Assembly: GCF_014905175.1 (NCBI RefSeq)
Contig: NC_057791.1
Location: forward strand, 6,634,001-6,698,000
Source of the DNA: Aphidius gifuensis
Lineage: Eukaryota; Arthropoda; Insecta; Hymenoptera; Braconidae
Reading direction: 5' to 3'
Length of the DNA stretch: 64,000 bases
In this document: piece after piece, positions 34,315 through 49,351 of the stretch
How positions within the stretch are numbered: the stretch's first letter is position 1
How the letters are laid out: each line of letters opens with the position of its first letter
Notes under the pieces: model-generated
Told to the model about the DNA's origin: nothing
The model's input: the letters and a program-made list of their open reading frames with translations, nothing else
Database searches by the model: none
Position numbers and translations under genes: made by a program

Positions 34315-35040
34315 CTAGGTCTCGGTACTCGTAACTAGGGAGTTGTGTGAGGTACAAGTCCTGGCCGGCAGGGCGCGCGAGGTCCACCCACCCCCAATTC
34401 CCGTACTTGACCCCCCTCTGACTTGTAGAATTAATTGAATATTTTAAAAAATTATATTTATTATTATGTGATGCTGTATACCTTTGGTGCCTCGCCCATG
34501 TCAAACGAGATGCCCTGAAACAAAAAGAAATTCAAAATACAAAAAATTAACCTTGTGCCATCATAAATCCAAATTTAATTTTTTTTAATCAATTTTTAAG
34601 TGAAAATTTTATATTACATATACACTGACACAATTACCAACATAATTACAAAAATTTAAATCAATTTTAGTTTTTTTTTTTCTCAATATATTAAAGTCGC
34701 ATGTGCCTAAATAATTATAATAAACAGATAAACATTTTTAATTATCAAACAAACAAAAAAAAATTATGTTACAAATTTTTTTTTCACAATCTCATACACG
34801 GGGGTGCAGGGTTAACTGTCAATAATTGTCATGGCAGGGCATCAAGGATCAGCAGTCACAGGATATGCTCGGAGAATAATAATTAAATTATTGCAATTAT
34901 TTATTTATATTTTTTTTTTCTAATATTAAATGCGTTATTTAAATTTCTACGAGTCGGTACTTGATTCAAGTACGGGTTTTATGGAATTGTGGATCTCAGC
35001 ACCTGCTGACTGGAACCCTAGTTACGAGTGCCGAGTCTAG
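34315..35040. mobile_element. Inverted-repeat-bounded element, about 0.73 kb
   Basis: The left end CTAGGTCTCGGTACTCG, followed by TAACTAGGG (34315-34340), is mirrored by the right end CCCTAGTTACGAG, followed by TGCCGAGTCTAG (35016-35040). About 22 of 25 positions match in inverted orientation, including an exact 14-base block. A further inner pair, CGTACTTGA near 34404 and TCAAGTACG near 34966, matches in the same arrangement. Both ends are GC-rich against an AT-rich interior. This fits a non-autonomous foldback or TIR transposon. No transposase frame and no clear target duplication were found. Confidence 0.5.
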
Positions 35041-38000
35041 GGCCGAGATATTATTTAATTTCTCAGCTTTTTACTCCCACATCTCCCTAATGTAATTATT
35101 TCAATAATAAACCAAAATGCAAATAATAAAATTTCAGGTTTGTACTATATTAAAAAAACAAGAAATAAAAATATTTTTTAAAAATTATATAAAGTGATAT
35201 ATAGGGAAAAAATAATAAACAGTTTTTATTCAAACTTAAATAAAATAATGAAAATGAAAAATAAAAACAACATATAAATCATCTAAAAAAAAAAAAATAT
35301 TAAATAAATTATAATTAATTAAATAATTATTTTAAAAAAAAAATTGTTTATTCTTATTATTGGTCGTGATATTGTTTATTTTTATTTTTTTTTATAAATT
35401 TGCTTATCGTCCAATGAATTCGGTGAGATTTTTATTAGTTTTTTTTATTTTTTCGTACAGAATAATGGAATAAAAGAGGAACAAAATGCGTGGGATTAAG
35501 ACCGAAGTGACGACATAAACGTGAATACTCAGTGCCATAGATTGCAGTGTGCGTTTGCGCAAAGACTGTGTACTTAATTAATATTTATAAAAAAAAAAAA
35601 AAAAATAATAAAGTTTATATATATGTCAAAAAAAAAATAATGAAAATTGACAATGAGAGAGGTAAAATGTCTTTTATTAAAAAAAAAAAATAAATAAAAA
35701 TAAAATCATTCATGTACGTAAAATAGAGGTTAATATATAGTCTTATATAAAGTCGCAATAGATAGAAAAAAACGCAAGTTTCATATTTCGTTAGTTGCAC
35801 ATTGTTCTATCGTCATTCACATTAATCATTCATGTGTCAATCAAATTTTTATATTTATCTATTAGTACTATACTCACATCAAAAATCTCTCCGGGGATAA
35901 ATTTTATGTAAAAAAAATAAACAAAATTAAGCTTAATAAATAAAAAAAAAAACAGATGAAAATGTGATTTGACAATGTGACAAAGTGCAGAATTCCGTGA
36001 TATATATTTTTCTTATGTTTTGTAAAAATTTTTAACAGAGATTCAACTATTGTATGAAAATAAAAAAAAAAGTTCTTTCTTGAAAATTTTTACAAAATAA
36101 AATTCACTTATGGCCAGTTTTTTTTTTATTATGGCCTCGAGTATTTGTTGATGTCGTATAGTTACGTTTTATTATTTTTTGTTTCACATATTTGTATCTG
36201 TAATTTGTTAACGTTGATATACTACAAAAAAAACTATTAATTTTTTGAATTTATTATTGATTATTTAAACGACAATGGATTAAAATTAAATTAACAAAAA
36301 TCGAAAATACGTAAAAAAAAAAAATAAATAAAATAATAATATTAATAAGTACCTTTCATTATTCAGAAAGAGTATATATAATTAAATGAAAATTTTTTTG
36401 TAAATGTATGTGTGTTAAATACTTTTAAAACCTAATAATATTTTAAGGCAAATTGATAAACTAAAAATAAATAAAAAAAAAACATAAATTAATAAATAAA
36501 ACAACTCACCCGCACATTGTATACGACTAGCATTATATTGATAACTGATAATATATATATTATCGATAATGATACTGTTTAAACTATTGTCTCAATCAAC
36601 GTATTTTCATTATAAATAAATGTTAGCATTGTTGAGTTAAAACAAATATTACATGACTTTTTATTTAAAACAAAAAAACGATCGATCGCATTTTCGATGA
36701 AAAAAAAAATCCTTAATCCTTTTTTGCATGAATAGATTATAATTAATTTTAAGTTAGGTAATAAGAATAAGGTGCTCTCAATTTATTTATTTATATGTAT
36801 ATATTATTTAATTATTAATAATAAAATTCAACAATACATATTGTTTGAATTGCGCCGTCTTTTTCCTGTGCTCCAAAAAAAAAATAAATAAATAAATAAT
36901 ACATGTCTTCTGTTGGGTGCTTGTATATCCTTTGGTATTAAAACTATACCTTGCGAATGTTTATACAGACACATGTTAAACCCTCACCAATGAATCTGCA
37001 CAATTCCCAAAAGACATACAAAACTTATTTATCTCTAAAAATCTTTGTCTCATGAACAACAACATTTCGCGACGCGGCATTGGCACATAGACGCCAAGGT
37101 CTGACCATAAATCTCGGTTAACCCCTCATCTAATAAATATTTAACCCTTTAAATTTGCAACAACCCTTAGCGTGTAGTGAATTTGCATAGGACTTCTATT
37201 TCATTTACACATTGCATAATTGAATATTTAAATTCAATTGGTATACCAGTTACGCGCTCGCAATTTTGAGCCACAAAACTGCAATGAAACTTGTAACGGG
37301 ACCACTTTCTTCAACATTCACACTAACATGTAAATATATATTTTTTTATTTTTATATATTTGCAACCCTCCTTGCAAGTTTTAAACGTGTTTTAATATAT
37401 TCCCTAAAATTATTTTGAAATTATAACTATCATCATCATCATCATGAAGGAAATAAAAAACAAAATGTTCAATTTTTGTTGCGACTTGACACGAGACAAA
37501 ATAAAGAAGGAAATAAAAAAAAAATTAAAATCAAGATGAAAAAAAATAAAAGGGAATAAATGTCTTGAAGGAAACTATATGGCGCCGACATCATCCGGAG
37601 ACAGTGATATTTTTAGTGCAAAGACACATACATATATTTAAACAAGTCTGATTCACAAGAATGCATTTTTTTTTTTTTTTTCTTCTTTTTTTTGTCATGT
37701 GTAAATTTAATGTTTCATGGGCAACACCCACATTTAAAATGCAGGTACATGATGTTGATATTTTTCAATTGATAAAATAATTCTCAAAATATTTTTTAAT
37801 AAATTTTTCATATTATCAAAAAATTACATACTGAAAAAGGAAATAATGAAAGAGATCAAAATGATTTTATATATTTTTTTAAGGATTATCATTGTCACGT
37901 TATTTATGTAAATGATGATTTGTTGAGATCGGTCTTGATGATAATCTTTGTGTCAGAAAAATTATTAAGGTGGTCATTGTAAACGACACACTGACAGCAT

Positions 38001-41000
38001 TATAAATTATTCAAGTTTAATTTATATATACATCATGTTGAGTTTGTGATATTCATATGCTGGTACAATAAAACAACAAAATAAATAAACAACATTTACC
38101 TTGACACAAAGACACTCAAAACATACAACTCCGTGACACTGCAACAAATTTACAAAAGAAATATAAGGAAATTATTTTCTAAAAATAGTAAAATCGATTT
38201 ATCGATGTATTACATAATTTTTTTTTTATTATTCTTTGTAAAAATAATTTTCCAATATAAAATCTACATTCATGTTGGCAATCTATTCTCACCCTGAGTG
38301 TAATATTTTTATTTTATTTTATTTTTTTTTTCGTATATTTCTCCCTTTCTCACATGTCAGTGTCAAAACTAAAATAACCTAAACCAGACTTCTTTGAAAA
38401 TTATTTTCCCACACCCACTCGTCAAATATACACCTTTTTTTTCCTCTATTTTTTTTTTCCTTTTGTTTTTCGCTATTTTTCATCATTTTATATATATACA
38501 ATTCTTTATATATGAAAAAAGAAATAATAAAAACTAATAATATTTGTACGTGAGGTATATAAAAGTGTGTGGTGATCCTTCTGTTAAAAATTTTTCTACT
38601 ATAATATTTTATAAAACATACAATTTACCGAGGTTACACGATAAGTGTAACAATTCTTTGAACCAATTGAAAATAAAATACATATTATTATTATTTCATA
38701 TGTACTCATTTCCGTAAAGACCGCCCATTTGTGTATTTAATACCGCCAATACGACGATGTGTTTGTCGTATCCAATCGACTCAAGCACACGTGCAAATAT
38801 ATACACAATTTAACACAACTATATAATTATATCTTGTGTTTATGACGTGGCATACGTTTTTAGCCATTTACATCAGTTCACTGGCTTTCAGAAAAAAATA
38901 TAAAAGAAATAAATAAATACGCCTATATCATTGTAGCTAAGGAAAATTACCAGAGCCTCAATTATTGTACATTATATAATTAATTGTAATTAATTTACCA
39001 TCAAAAGAATTCATTTAATATTTAAAATATATTGTTGAAAAACAAAATAAGAGTCTAGAGAAAAAAATACATACACGAGGAACAAAAAAAAAAAAAAAAG
39101 AGCTTTGTAATTCCATTGGATGGAAGGGCGACAATGCTTCAAAGATATGTGTATATATTTTCATAATGTAATATCGTTGTAATGTCAGTTTCCGTTAAGA
39201 GAAATAATATCAAGATAATAAAAAAAATAAGAAAAAGGATCGAGTGTAACATTGAAGGATAAAATTTATATCGCAAATATGAAAAACAAAGATGCAAGTA
39301 TCTCTCTTTTGTGTTAATACTTTTGTCTGTGGTCTCCAGTGTATATACATATATATATATTAAAACGAGGGGTTGATCCATACCACTAGCAAAAAAAGAA
39401 AAAAAAAAAAATGAAAATAATAAAGGGAGTGCATATACGCGTTGAGGGTGTTTTGCTGGTAATTGGTGCCAATTTAATCCTGCCCTTCGCCATTGCTGTA
39501 TTAACGCTGAGGGGGTTGGTACCATCAGTAAATATGCGAGGGTAGTTTTATACAATATATCTGTCTTTTTTTATTTTCAATGTACACACCAGTGTCTCAT
39601 AGATTTGATAAGTTTTTTTTTTTTTTTCATGAGAGAGAATGAGAAAATTTTTATCCCATTCAATATGGCTTGACACGCGGCGTTTTTATACATTTGTATG
39701 TCTATACCACGTAATGTAAATATTTATATCCGCATCAACGCACTAGGAAAATATAATTAACAATAATTACAACTGTATATGGTAAGGATTAACTTCCTGC
39801 AAATGTTTTACAACCCACCATTTTTAATTTTCTTTTTATGTTTGTAAATAATGAGAAACAAGTAAATTATTATCATTTTTTTTTTTTTAATTTGTAATGC
39901 TGAGAATTATTATTAATAAATTAAATTTTCAATTTTCAATTCATATATTTTTTAAAAGTAGTAATGTTTTAATGTTTTTAAGAATTTTTTTTAATTTTTT
40001 TTTTCATTATTGTTTGTATTTTTTGGAGCATGTTGAATCTCAAGAGATAAAAAATAAAAAAGAATAGTTTGGAGTATGTTGAAGAAGAGGTAAAAAAAAA
40101 AAATAAAAAAAATTTAAGGATGTCTGTAGAATTTTGAGAAGAAGATGAAGAAGAAAAGGAACACAGTCGAGAGAAGATCTTGTATGCAAATTCTCAGTTG
40201 CATCTTCGTGGGATTCTTTTGGGATATGTTGAGGATTAACGTACCGGCTATCATGAAAAGAATGGTGGTTATATAGTAAATGAGAATGGCAAATAATAAA
40301 CAAAATGATGAAAATAAAAAGATAGAAAAAGTATGATAATATTAGGACAAGAGTATATATACATTTGTTGCAGGATGATTGATGCAGCTTTGGTTAAACT
40401 TATTTATTGCAATCTTTTTTTTTAAAAAAGTTTATTTTTTATATATAAAAAGAATAACAAGATAAAAAAAAAAGCGGTACGATTGGTCACCAAATAAGTA
40501 AAATTGATTGTTTGGCTGGTTAATGGCAGGACAGAGAAACTGATGGTATGAAATGACAAAACATTAAGAAAACGAGAAAGATGCTAAATTGAAATGAAAA
40601 ATAAAATAAATAAATAATGAAAAACAGGAGTTGATCGTGCATGCATTCCATTGACTTTCGGCTCCAATGACGATGGAATAAATATTGCTGTAACGTAATA
40701 GTGGGAAAGGCATTTTTTTTTTTGTTTTATCTTTTGTTTTTTTGAAGCATGAGTGTGTAGATTTGTAGATCCTGGACCAGGAAACATGTCGAGTCAAAAA
40801 AAAAAAAAAAATATTGAAAGAGGCGCGAAGACAACTATTTGACCTGGCATTTTTTTAACTTCACCAGTAAATATATGACCAAACAAAAATATAAATAATC
40901 ATATACGTTAGTCAAGTGTATACGTGAATAAATTTTAAAGAAAAAAAAAACAAACTTTTTTTAAACAAAATAATGTAACATCCAATGTTTTAAAAATTTC

Positions 41001-41258
41001 AAAAATTCAATTTTTTTTGTATTTTTTTTTTTTACAGCTGATTAATTCGTTGTCAAAATTACTGTTTTTATATACTTATATACACAAAATCAGTACAATT
41101 ATACAAAAAAAATTTTAATATAATTTTTATAACATACATAAATTTATTTATTATTTTTTTTCCGACTGTAATTTTTTGTTTTTAATTTTAAGATTCTTCC
41201 TACTCGTATACTGGGTCATTATATTCAGTATCATCAGGAGCTATAAAATTCAAGCGAT

Positions 41259-41281
41259 TGTGTGTGTGTGTGTTTGTGTGT
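41259..41281. repeat. (TG)n microsatellite
   Basis: A TG run of about seven units, then TTTGTGTG. It lies in a GC-richer part of intron 6. Confidence 0.75.
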
Positions 41282-43666
41282 AGTTATAAACTTTATATAT
41301 ACATGTATAATGGCATCTCGATAATAAAGGACGATGAAAATTAGCGCGGGTAAATGTTTACTGCGTGGGTGCGTGGTATCCTTTACTAGAGGTAATCGAG
41401 CTCACACGAATAAATCCTATTAGAGGATTAGAGGGAAAACTACGAGAGTACGGTGGGAATTTACCGTCATATAATTCCCCCTGTCCCCTTCTTTCTCTCT
41501 TGCTCGCTATCTTGAAATAACCCCCCCAATATTGTCTCTTTTGTGCAGAAAACCATGAGCGCTTCCGTGAAAAGCTCATGCAAATACTGGAAGGAATTTT
41601 AACCCTCAACAGGGGGATAAATCTCTTCATCGCCTTAAACTCTTTTTATTTTTATCTTTTTGATTGACAAAGCGAGAAAGTCACTAGCATTTAATTACAT
41701 ATTTACAATTTAACTTTTATAAAGCAAATTTATTTTTATTTTTTTAAATTGTTTATATAAAGAGTAATTGGTTGATGATCTTTGAGCACTTGGATTAAAC
41801 ATCGGCATTGTTAAAATTCAGATACTTTGACGTGTTAAATAGATGACTTCGACACTGTGCGTCCCAGTGTCTTGTTTCACAACGATCAGGAATTGAGTGA
41901 TGATGCCAAAAACAAAGAGTAATCGAATGTTATTCAAAATGTAGCACATTTAAAACACCTATATATAATACGTATACAAAACAAACATTACATGTCATTT
42001 AAAAAATGCTTGATGAGTCGTTAAAACCGACATGATGATGAAAGTTACGTGATTATCTCCATCAAGCAAATTTAACCACATGAAAAAAAAAAAAAAAAAT
42101 AAGTTAAAATTTAGCTCAAGCGTTGACATGACTTGTTACGAATGTATTTGCTTCAAATATACAAATGCCACATTTTGAGGTGTCTTTTGATTTATCATTC
42201 ATCGATAGTGAGTTTAGAGAATTGAAAAAAAAAAAAAAGTTTTTTTTTTATATTTTTTGGGGACACACACACAGTGGGTGGTCGTTGTAGTCGCGTCGAC
42301 GGGACGAGAAGGCGTCGAAGGTATCCAAGACGGCTTATCTTTCACGACAATGGACTGACGATCTTTTTTTTTTTTTTTTTTATTTATTCTGTCTCACTTG
42401 TAGTCATCACATGGTGGCAAAAGTTCTTACACAAGAGTAAAAATAAAAGAAACATAGTTGGTGAAGAGTATGAGAGTTGAAGAGTCGACATCAAGACAAA
42501 ATAACAGGCAACATTGTCGTCGTTTCTTTTTTACACTGTCTTTCTAATTCAAATAGATCCTATCGACTTTTCGAAGGGTATATTTTTTCGTTCCCACATA
42601 CAGAGTGAAAAGTTTATTTATATTTATTTTTTTCTCAAATTCTCTCTCAGAGATATATCACAAAGACCACATCATTTAATGGTTGTAACGAATTGTGGGA
42701 TTTTAATGAATTTCTTTCATCATCATCATCATCGTTTCCTTATTTATTGAAAAAATACAAAAAATAAAAATATATACACATTTTCACAAGATAAAATATT
42801 ACCACTTAAATGACATGTTGATTTTTATTTAGATTGCAATTGTGGAATGTCTGGCAGGTGTGCCAACAAAATACGTACATTTTCAATACAACGTTTTGAT
42901 TGTAAAGTTCAGACTGATTTTTGTCTTATAGTATACAACTTTGTTCGCTATCTGACCGTTTGTGAATCCACTGAGTCTAATTTACATTTAGCTAAACTTA
43001 GCATCAACTACATTAAATCAACTGTACAACTTTGGTAGCAGTATGTCTTTTAATATTTTAATGATTTATTAAAATTCATCAATAATTTCATTTTAAAATA
43101 TTACAATTCATTCATTTGATTTGTTTTTTAGTATTTATATTCATACTTTTAATTTATTATTTATTTAATTGGTTTGATGATGCTCTTTCGTGGCTCATCA
43201 AAAATAGTAAAAAAAACAAGTTTAAATACCGACATACAAATATCTATTCCGGCATGTCTTCGTACAACATCTAGACCATCTTAAATATATATACAAATTT
43301 AAATTTAAGCGCATGCGTAATATTATTTTAAATTGTATATGCTGTCAGGCAAATGTGCACATCCATAGAAAAGTGTATATTTATTTCTAGTTACGTTATA
43401 TATTTAATTTTATTTATAAACCATGGAATTTTTGATATTTTTAGGGTCGAGACTTTAAGGGGCTTCGAGACAAAATTATTCATTTCATCAAATCAAATTT
43501 TTTATTATTATTTTTTAAACTTTAAATACAAAAAAATATATTAACTATTTAAATTTATTATTTTTATAAAAAATTTTTTTCCTTATTATTTGTTTTTAGA
43601 AAATTGATGGTTAAAATTTATTTTTTCTTTTCATCAATTTATATATATTTTTATATTATTATTATA

Positions 43667-43679
43667 TGTGTGTGTGTGT
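43667..43679. repeat. (TG)n microsatellite
   Basis: About six TG units following a TA/TTA-rich run. Confidence 0.7.
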
Positions 43680-45592
43680 TTGAATTTACACTCGCTCCAC
43701 TTTGACGTAAAAATATCTCAACCCGTGTAGAGAGAGTGTGTCATTATTTTGAGTCTCCAAAATACATATATATATTTATAAATAAAATAAAAAAAAATTA
43801 AATAAACATGCTGGGTGGTAAATATAAAAATAAAAAAAATAAAAGCTCAACTTTATTTTTAATCTCAATAACTTGTGATAAAAATAATTTATAAAAATAA
43901 ATTAAAATAGACAATTGTTGGTGGTGAATATATAAATGTACAATGTGGCAATAATTTGAGTAGAGTTGTTGCTGTAATAAATCATAAGAAAACAAGTATC
44001 TCTGATCGTAAAATAATGGTGATAATTTTACAATTAAACTGTGATGAAAAAAGAATATATAAATATACTAAATATATACTTAATTTTTTTATAAAAATAG
44101 TTAAGTGAGACTTGAAATAAATCTTAAGAAAATTAAGGAAATACCAAATTTCTATCTAGTGACAAATTATTTTGTCGAGTCATTGCACTGGTTTTAATAT
44201 TTTTAGTATAATTTAATTTTCAACTTTGAATTCGGTATGACATTTTAAGCTACTATTTGTAATTTTCGTTGACTATAAAAACTTGAATCGCAAGATTATA
44301 AATTGCAATTAAAAAAAAAAAAAAATATTGGTGAATGAAGTCAGCTAGAATATTATAATTTTACAAGGCATAGACGAATTTGTTTCAGGTAATTTTAAAA
44401 GTTTAATAATTAGAGCTAAAATATTTAATAAAAGATTGATATGCATGATAAATTTTTTGACTTATTATTAATGACTATTTCTTGGTTATAAACGTTTCAG
44501 TAAATTGCTTACTATTTTTTTGTTATTTATTTTTATACATTCTTTTTTTAGTATTTTTTTATTTTTAATATCATCATCATCGTTGCCAACAAATAATTTA
44601 ACATCATTTTTTACGTCTTATTATATCCTTATCAAAATAATTCATCAGTTTATTCTTTTATGATTTTTACCTATAAAAAGAAAATAAAAAAAAAAAACAA
44701 AAAGATCAAATAAAAAAAAAAGATTCTATATTCTAATATTATGTAAATTTAAATTTTTAATAATAAAAATGAAAAAATTATATTTCTTAATATTATTTTT
44801 ATATAAAAACATTATTATTTTTTTACCTCTAATCGTTGTGTCTCCCATCGGGATGATATTGTATTACGGTGTTGAATATTTAACGAGTCTCTATCTTAAC
44901 TTTACGTGTACAATGTCTCTGCGGCATTCCACCTTCAAGGGTTGTTTCCACCCCTTGCGATATATATGAGAGACTCAACGACGCCATCTCTCGTCACACA
45001 CCCATCCTTTTTATATTTTTTTTTTTTAGACGCATAACGATCTACCTCGGTTTTGCAAAATTTAACGATACGACGACGTGATATCCACTTACTTTTTTTG
45101 TATGATTATGTTCATACATATATTTATTATTTTTTATTCATCTCTTTTATTTTCATCTCACTTTTCACCCTCGTTGACTCTACTCGTCTACTGTTGGAGT
45201 AAATTTTATTTTTATTTTATTTTCTAGTTTAAATAGCATGGGCGTTGAAATGAAAAATTTGAATAGCTGGGGTATCACGAAAATAAGATGAGATCAAGTA
45301 TATAAATAATATAAAAATAAGGAAAATATTGTAAAAACGTCTTGTCGATGGTATTGTTGAATATATTTATTACAAATTCGATTGATAATTATATATTCAT
45401 ATGAGGGTTCACATGTACTAGATCAAAGATCATGATTTGAAGAATTCTTTTACTATTTTAAATCTATGGGAATTATTAGTATGTGTTTTTTTTTTAATTA
45501 TAAGGTGTCCATGGATCTGCAGATACCTTAGTAAAAAAGTTGATACTATACTTGTAAATTACCAATTTTAATATGATGTAACTTACACAGTA

Positions 45593-45621
45593 TGATAACT
45601 GACATGATCAACTTTTATCGA
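45593..45621. repeat. Copy 1 of a dispersed TATGATnnCTGACATGATCAACT motif
   Basis: CTGACATGATCAACT (45599-45613) occurs identically at 54029-54043. The preceding TATGAT also matches and the following bases are similar. It contains TGACA (a MEIS half-site) and the dyad TGATCA. It may be a shared enhancer element or a short dispersed repeat. Confidence 0.4.
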
Positions 45622-48600
45622 TGCAAATTCAATTATTATTTGACTCTTAAATGATCTTTCAACTTCTGACTTACTGCAGTTCTAGGGTGTTCACATGAGC
45701 TTTATTAGAAATCCGAGAAAAAAAATGAATAAACGCAAAATACAAATTAAAAAAATGACAATGCAAACGTCATATTGTTGAAATGTTTTCTGTCAGAGGA
45801 AGAACTTGTATCTGCTACTAAATTTTTTTTTATTTTTTTTTTTTGTTGAAATTTAGCCCTTCTGTCTAGTCGTATTTTACCTTTTTCATTGTTGTGACAA
45901 AAAAAAAGAAATAAAAAAAGTATCAAAGGTGTGTACAAAGTAAAATTCCTTCCTTTTATTTTTTAAACATTTTTTTTTCTTTTCATCAAAAAGAGGAAAA
46001 TCATGAAAAAAAAAAAAACATTGTACTATTTTTTTTTATAAACTTTAATAGTTGAAATAACTTTTGACTGTTGAAAATATATATTTTTATTTTCCATAAT
46101 AATTTTTAAATAAATTATTTATAAATTTCAATAAATAATTCAATTACAATTTTATTTTTGAAATTTTTTTCGAATAAATATATATATTATTTGAATATAA
46201 ACAAAAGAAAATTTAATTGTTTTTTTATTTTTAAAAAAAGGGCTCTTTCAATTGTTTGTGTACATATAAAAATAAAAATAATATATTTTTATTTTACTTA
46301 TTGAAATCACAGCCGCCCCCGCACAACAAAATTGGCATAAGGCAAAAATTCGAATGGCAAAAACTTCCGTTACCATTGTCATTTGTCCCCATCATCAAAA
46401 TTTGTATAATAAAATTTTCGGCTTGTTCAAAAGTGCACCCTTTATTTATATATAAAAAAAAAAAAAATTATTTTTATAAATGAATTGTGGGGGAGTTTGG
46501 TAAACTCTAAACCAAGTTGTACATCAGGTAAAATTTTACCTTTATGAATTGTTTATACTGGCAATGATTCTACAATGAATATAGAAAACAAAAAAAATGG
46601 AAAAAAAAAATATGGCTCTGTGTATGTTTAAATATAATTGTAGATGGTTCAAGTGTGGGTCGGAGTTGCACAGACCACGAGGTGTAGTATTACTTATTCA
46701 AATGATCCTCTTCAGGTCGGCATTCATATCGTCTATGTAAAGACTTTATTTTTTTTCATTTTTTATCCATACGAAATATACACGTGGCTAAAGAAATTTT
46801 TGAAGATAAAAAATAGAGTTTAACCCTTTTTGCTGCTGTAATTTTATTTTACTCTTTTGCCCATTATTATTATATTTATTTAATTTTTTTTTCATCAGTT
46901 TTTTTACCATTGTTGATTTTTTTTTTCTTATTAATATTTATTTTGTTGTTTTTCTATTTTTTATTTTTTTATTTCGTTTCCCCTATATCTATTATGCTCG
47001 ATGTCATATCAAGAGTACCGGTAATTTTTTTGTTTTGTCCTCGAACCCTTGTGACAATAATCATCGCCAAAAGAATAGAAAAAAAAAAAGAATTATCATA
47101 AATTTTTGATGAAAGGTACTTTTTTTTATGTTTTTTGATTTGTAAATCAACTTTGGTCTACCTTCGACAATCGAATGTCAAAACACTGTCTATCCAATAC
47201 TGGCCACACACTTTTATATGACAATAAATATGGTCAAAATTGTCCACCTGCTGTTGCAGCTTTTCTTAATCTGTCTAAACGGATTTTGTTGAGCACTAAT
47301 TCCATTGTGACTATCATCTGTGTTCTGAAAGCCATAAGCATAAATGGTATCCACATGTTCATCCATCTTTTTTTAACTTGTAACAACAGTCGAAGCAGAA
47401 ATAAAAAAAAAAAAAAGAAAATCTTATATCCACGAAGCGGGTTTTTTTTTCTTCAACGCGAAGGTCGAAAAGTTTGTAAAAGTTCGTCGAAATAATCGAC
47501 CTTCCTAGTAGTTATTGTTGTAAGCGAGTCTTAAAAATTCTTAGAAGGTTTTTTTTTTTTTTTTTAAAAAAAAAGCCATCTTTTCATAGCGTGCTGTGAG
47601 TTTTTCCTTTTGTAGAAATAACAACTGACTAGATTTAATCCAAAGCAACCATTTGATTTCCTCCTAAAAGAGAAAAAAAAAAAAAAGAAATAAAAAGCAT
47701 CATGTGTGTTGATTGTGAAAATGCGTATTTAAATATATATATTTGTAAATTTATATTTAATTAAAACTTTTAAACACATCATTGAAAAGTTTGAAAATTA
47801 TATCCTAAAACACAAATTGCCTGGTGCGAGAACCATGACCGTTTTGTTGTTGTGTATATGTAGATATGAAGCCACGTGCTACCGTTGTGGTTATGTAATC
47901 AGTGTACTTTGAGGGTACATAACCGTATACAAAAGAGAAGGTTTGTGAATGAGAAAATACCATGTACAATATACACACACTAAAATTCAAAGCTTTAAGC
48001 CCTTATTCAAAGGTTCGTTCGTCTCAAATATCGGCCAATTGTCGCTTAATTTTTCCCCATGAAAAATAAAAAAATAAAAAAAAATCTCACGAGACGATAT
48101 TAATGAAAGAATTAAATTTTTTTCATTTTTTTTTTCATATATATATAAAAGAATCGCTTGTGTTTCATTTTAAGAGGGGCGGACATGGTCCATCAGTTGC
48201 AGGCATTCATCTTTACCCCCTTGGAATACAACAAGGTGTTTACAAAAGTCACCACCAGATGACTGGGGTTCAATGTTGAAAGTATTTTCATATATATATA
48301 GGGTGGCTCAAATGGGCAGCAGCAACAGCAGCAATGCTTAGGCCATTTTTTCATTTGTTACTTATAAAAAAAAAAAATTCACAGGGTTGCTATATATACT
48401 ATTGTTGTATCTTTTCATCCCTCTTTTTATTCCCCATGTATGTTCGACTTATCATATCTCTCTTTTTACTGTAATATTTTTCTTCTAAATTTGTTATGGC
48501 CTGGAGGCTGTTACTATCATCATCATCATCATCGTGATCGTCATAGCAGGCATTGATCACACAAATACTATCAACTTCAACCTCGTAATCCGTGCAAGTT

Positions 48601-48972
48601 TATCTAGAGTAACATGTACCCTTGAATGTTTATGTAGAATTGGTCATAATAGGGGAATCAAATGAACCACCATAACCGATTGGTGGATATCAACTCAAGC
48701 GAACAATTTGCCTGTTTGTAATAACAAAAATATTTATCTACCTTCGTGACTCGTTTTTATTTTTTATTTTGATAATGGAGTGTGTCTGTTGGTATCTTTT
48801 AAGATCATTTAGTTTGATTATTTTATTTGTTTGATTTATTTTTTTTATTGGTGATTATAATATGATGTATATGCGTAGGATTTTGAATGATCAAACTCGT
48901 GGGAGTGATGATGCTCAGACATTTAGGCATTTAGTATAATCAAATTATATATATGAGTGGCTGGTTCGAGAT

Positions 48973-49351
48973 GATTACAAATGTGGTACTGTCTACTTAC
49001 CATTAGATGTCACCACTTTTTAGATACTAAAAGTGAGAATCGATATATCGATATCCTATTTACTTTCTAACCTCATTTAGTTAAGAGTTTTAAAATAGAT
49101 GATTACTGGACAGGGAAAGAGTAGAACCAATAAGTTGTATATCTTTAAAATGGTTGTCTCTTTTTAATTCATCTACTTGTAACTTTTCTGATTCATCTTT
49201 GGTGCTTTGCAAAAATACGTGAACTTTATCTAACGCCAAAAACGGGTATGATGTTAAAGAGTAGATGTAGATAGGACATCGATATATCTATTTTTGGTAT
49301 CTAAGAAGTAGTGACATCTAATGTTATGTAGACGGTACTACATTTGTAATC
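48973..49351. mobile_element. MITE-like element with long terminal inverted repeats
   Basis: The left arm begins GATTACAAATG, then continues GGTACTGTCTAC and ATTAGATGTCACCACTT, then TAGATAC (48973-49027). The right arm is its inverted counterpart, about 49297-49351, ending in CATTTGTAATC, with about 88% identity over 55 bases. Weaker symmetry continues inward through CGATATATCGATATCC and its partner, for about 100 bases in all. Total length is about 379 bases, with no transposase. TCGAGA occurs just outside each end (48966-48971 and 49359-49364) but is offset on the right, so a target duplication is uncertain. A non-autonomous DNA transposon is the best reading. Confidence 0.65.

Noticed and set aside
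39139..39555. 138-codon minus-strand open frame
   Set aside because: No recognisable family. The C-terminal half is Phe/Ile/Leu-rich from A/T runs, and it probably overlies a GC-richer non-coding island at 39380-39550.
41358..41630. 90-codon minus-strand frame with mixed composition
   Set aside because: Not low-complexity, but no family was recognised and no supporting signals were found. More likely chance within a GC-richer island.
47175..47495. 106-codon plus-strand frame
   Set aside because: No recognisable motif, includes a Lys run from an A-tract, and no splice or promoter context.
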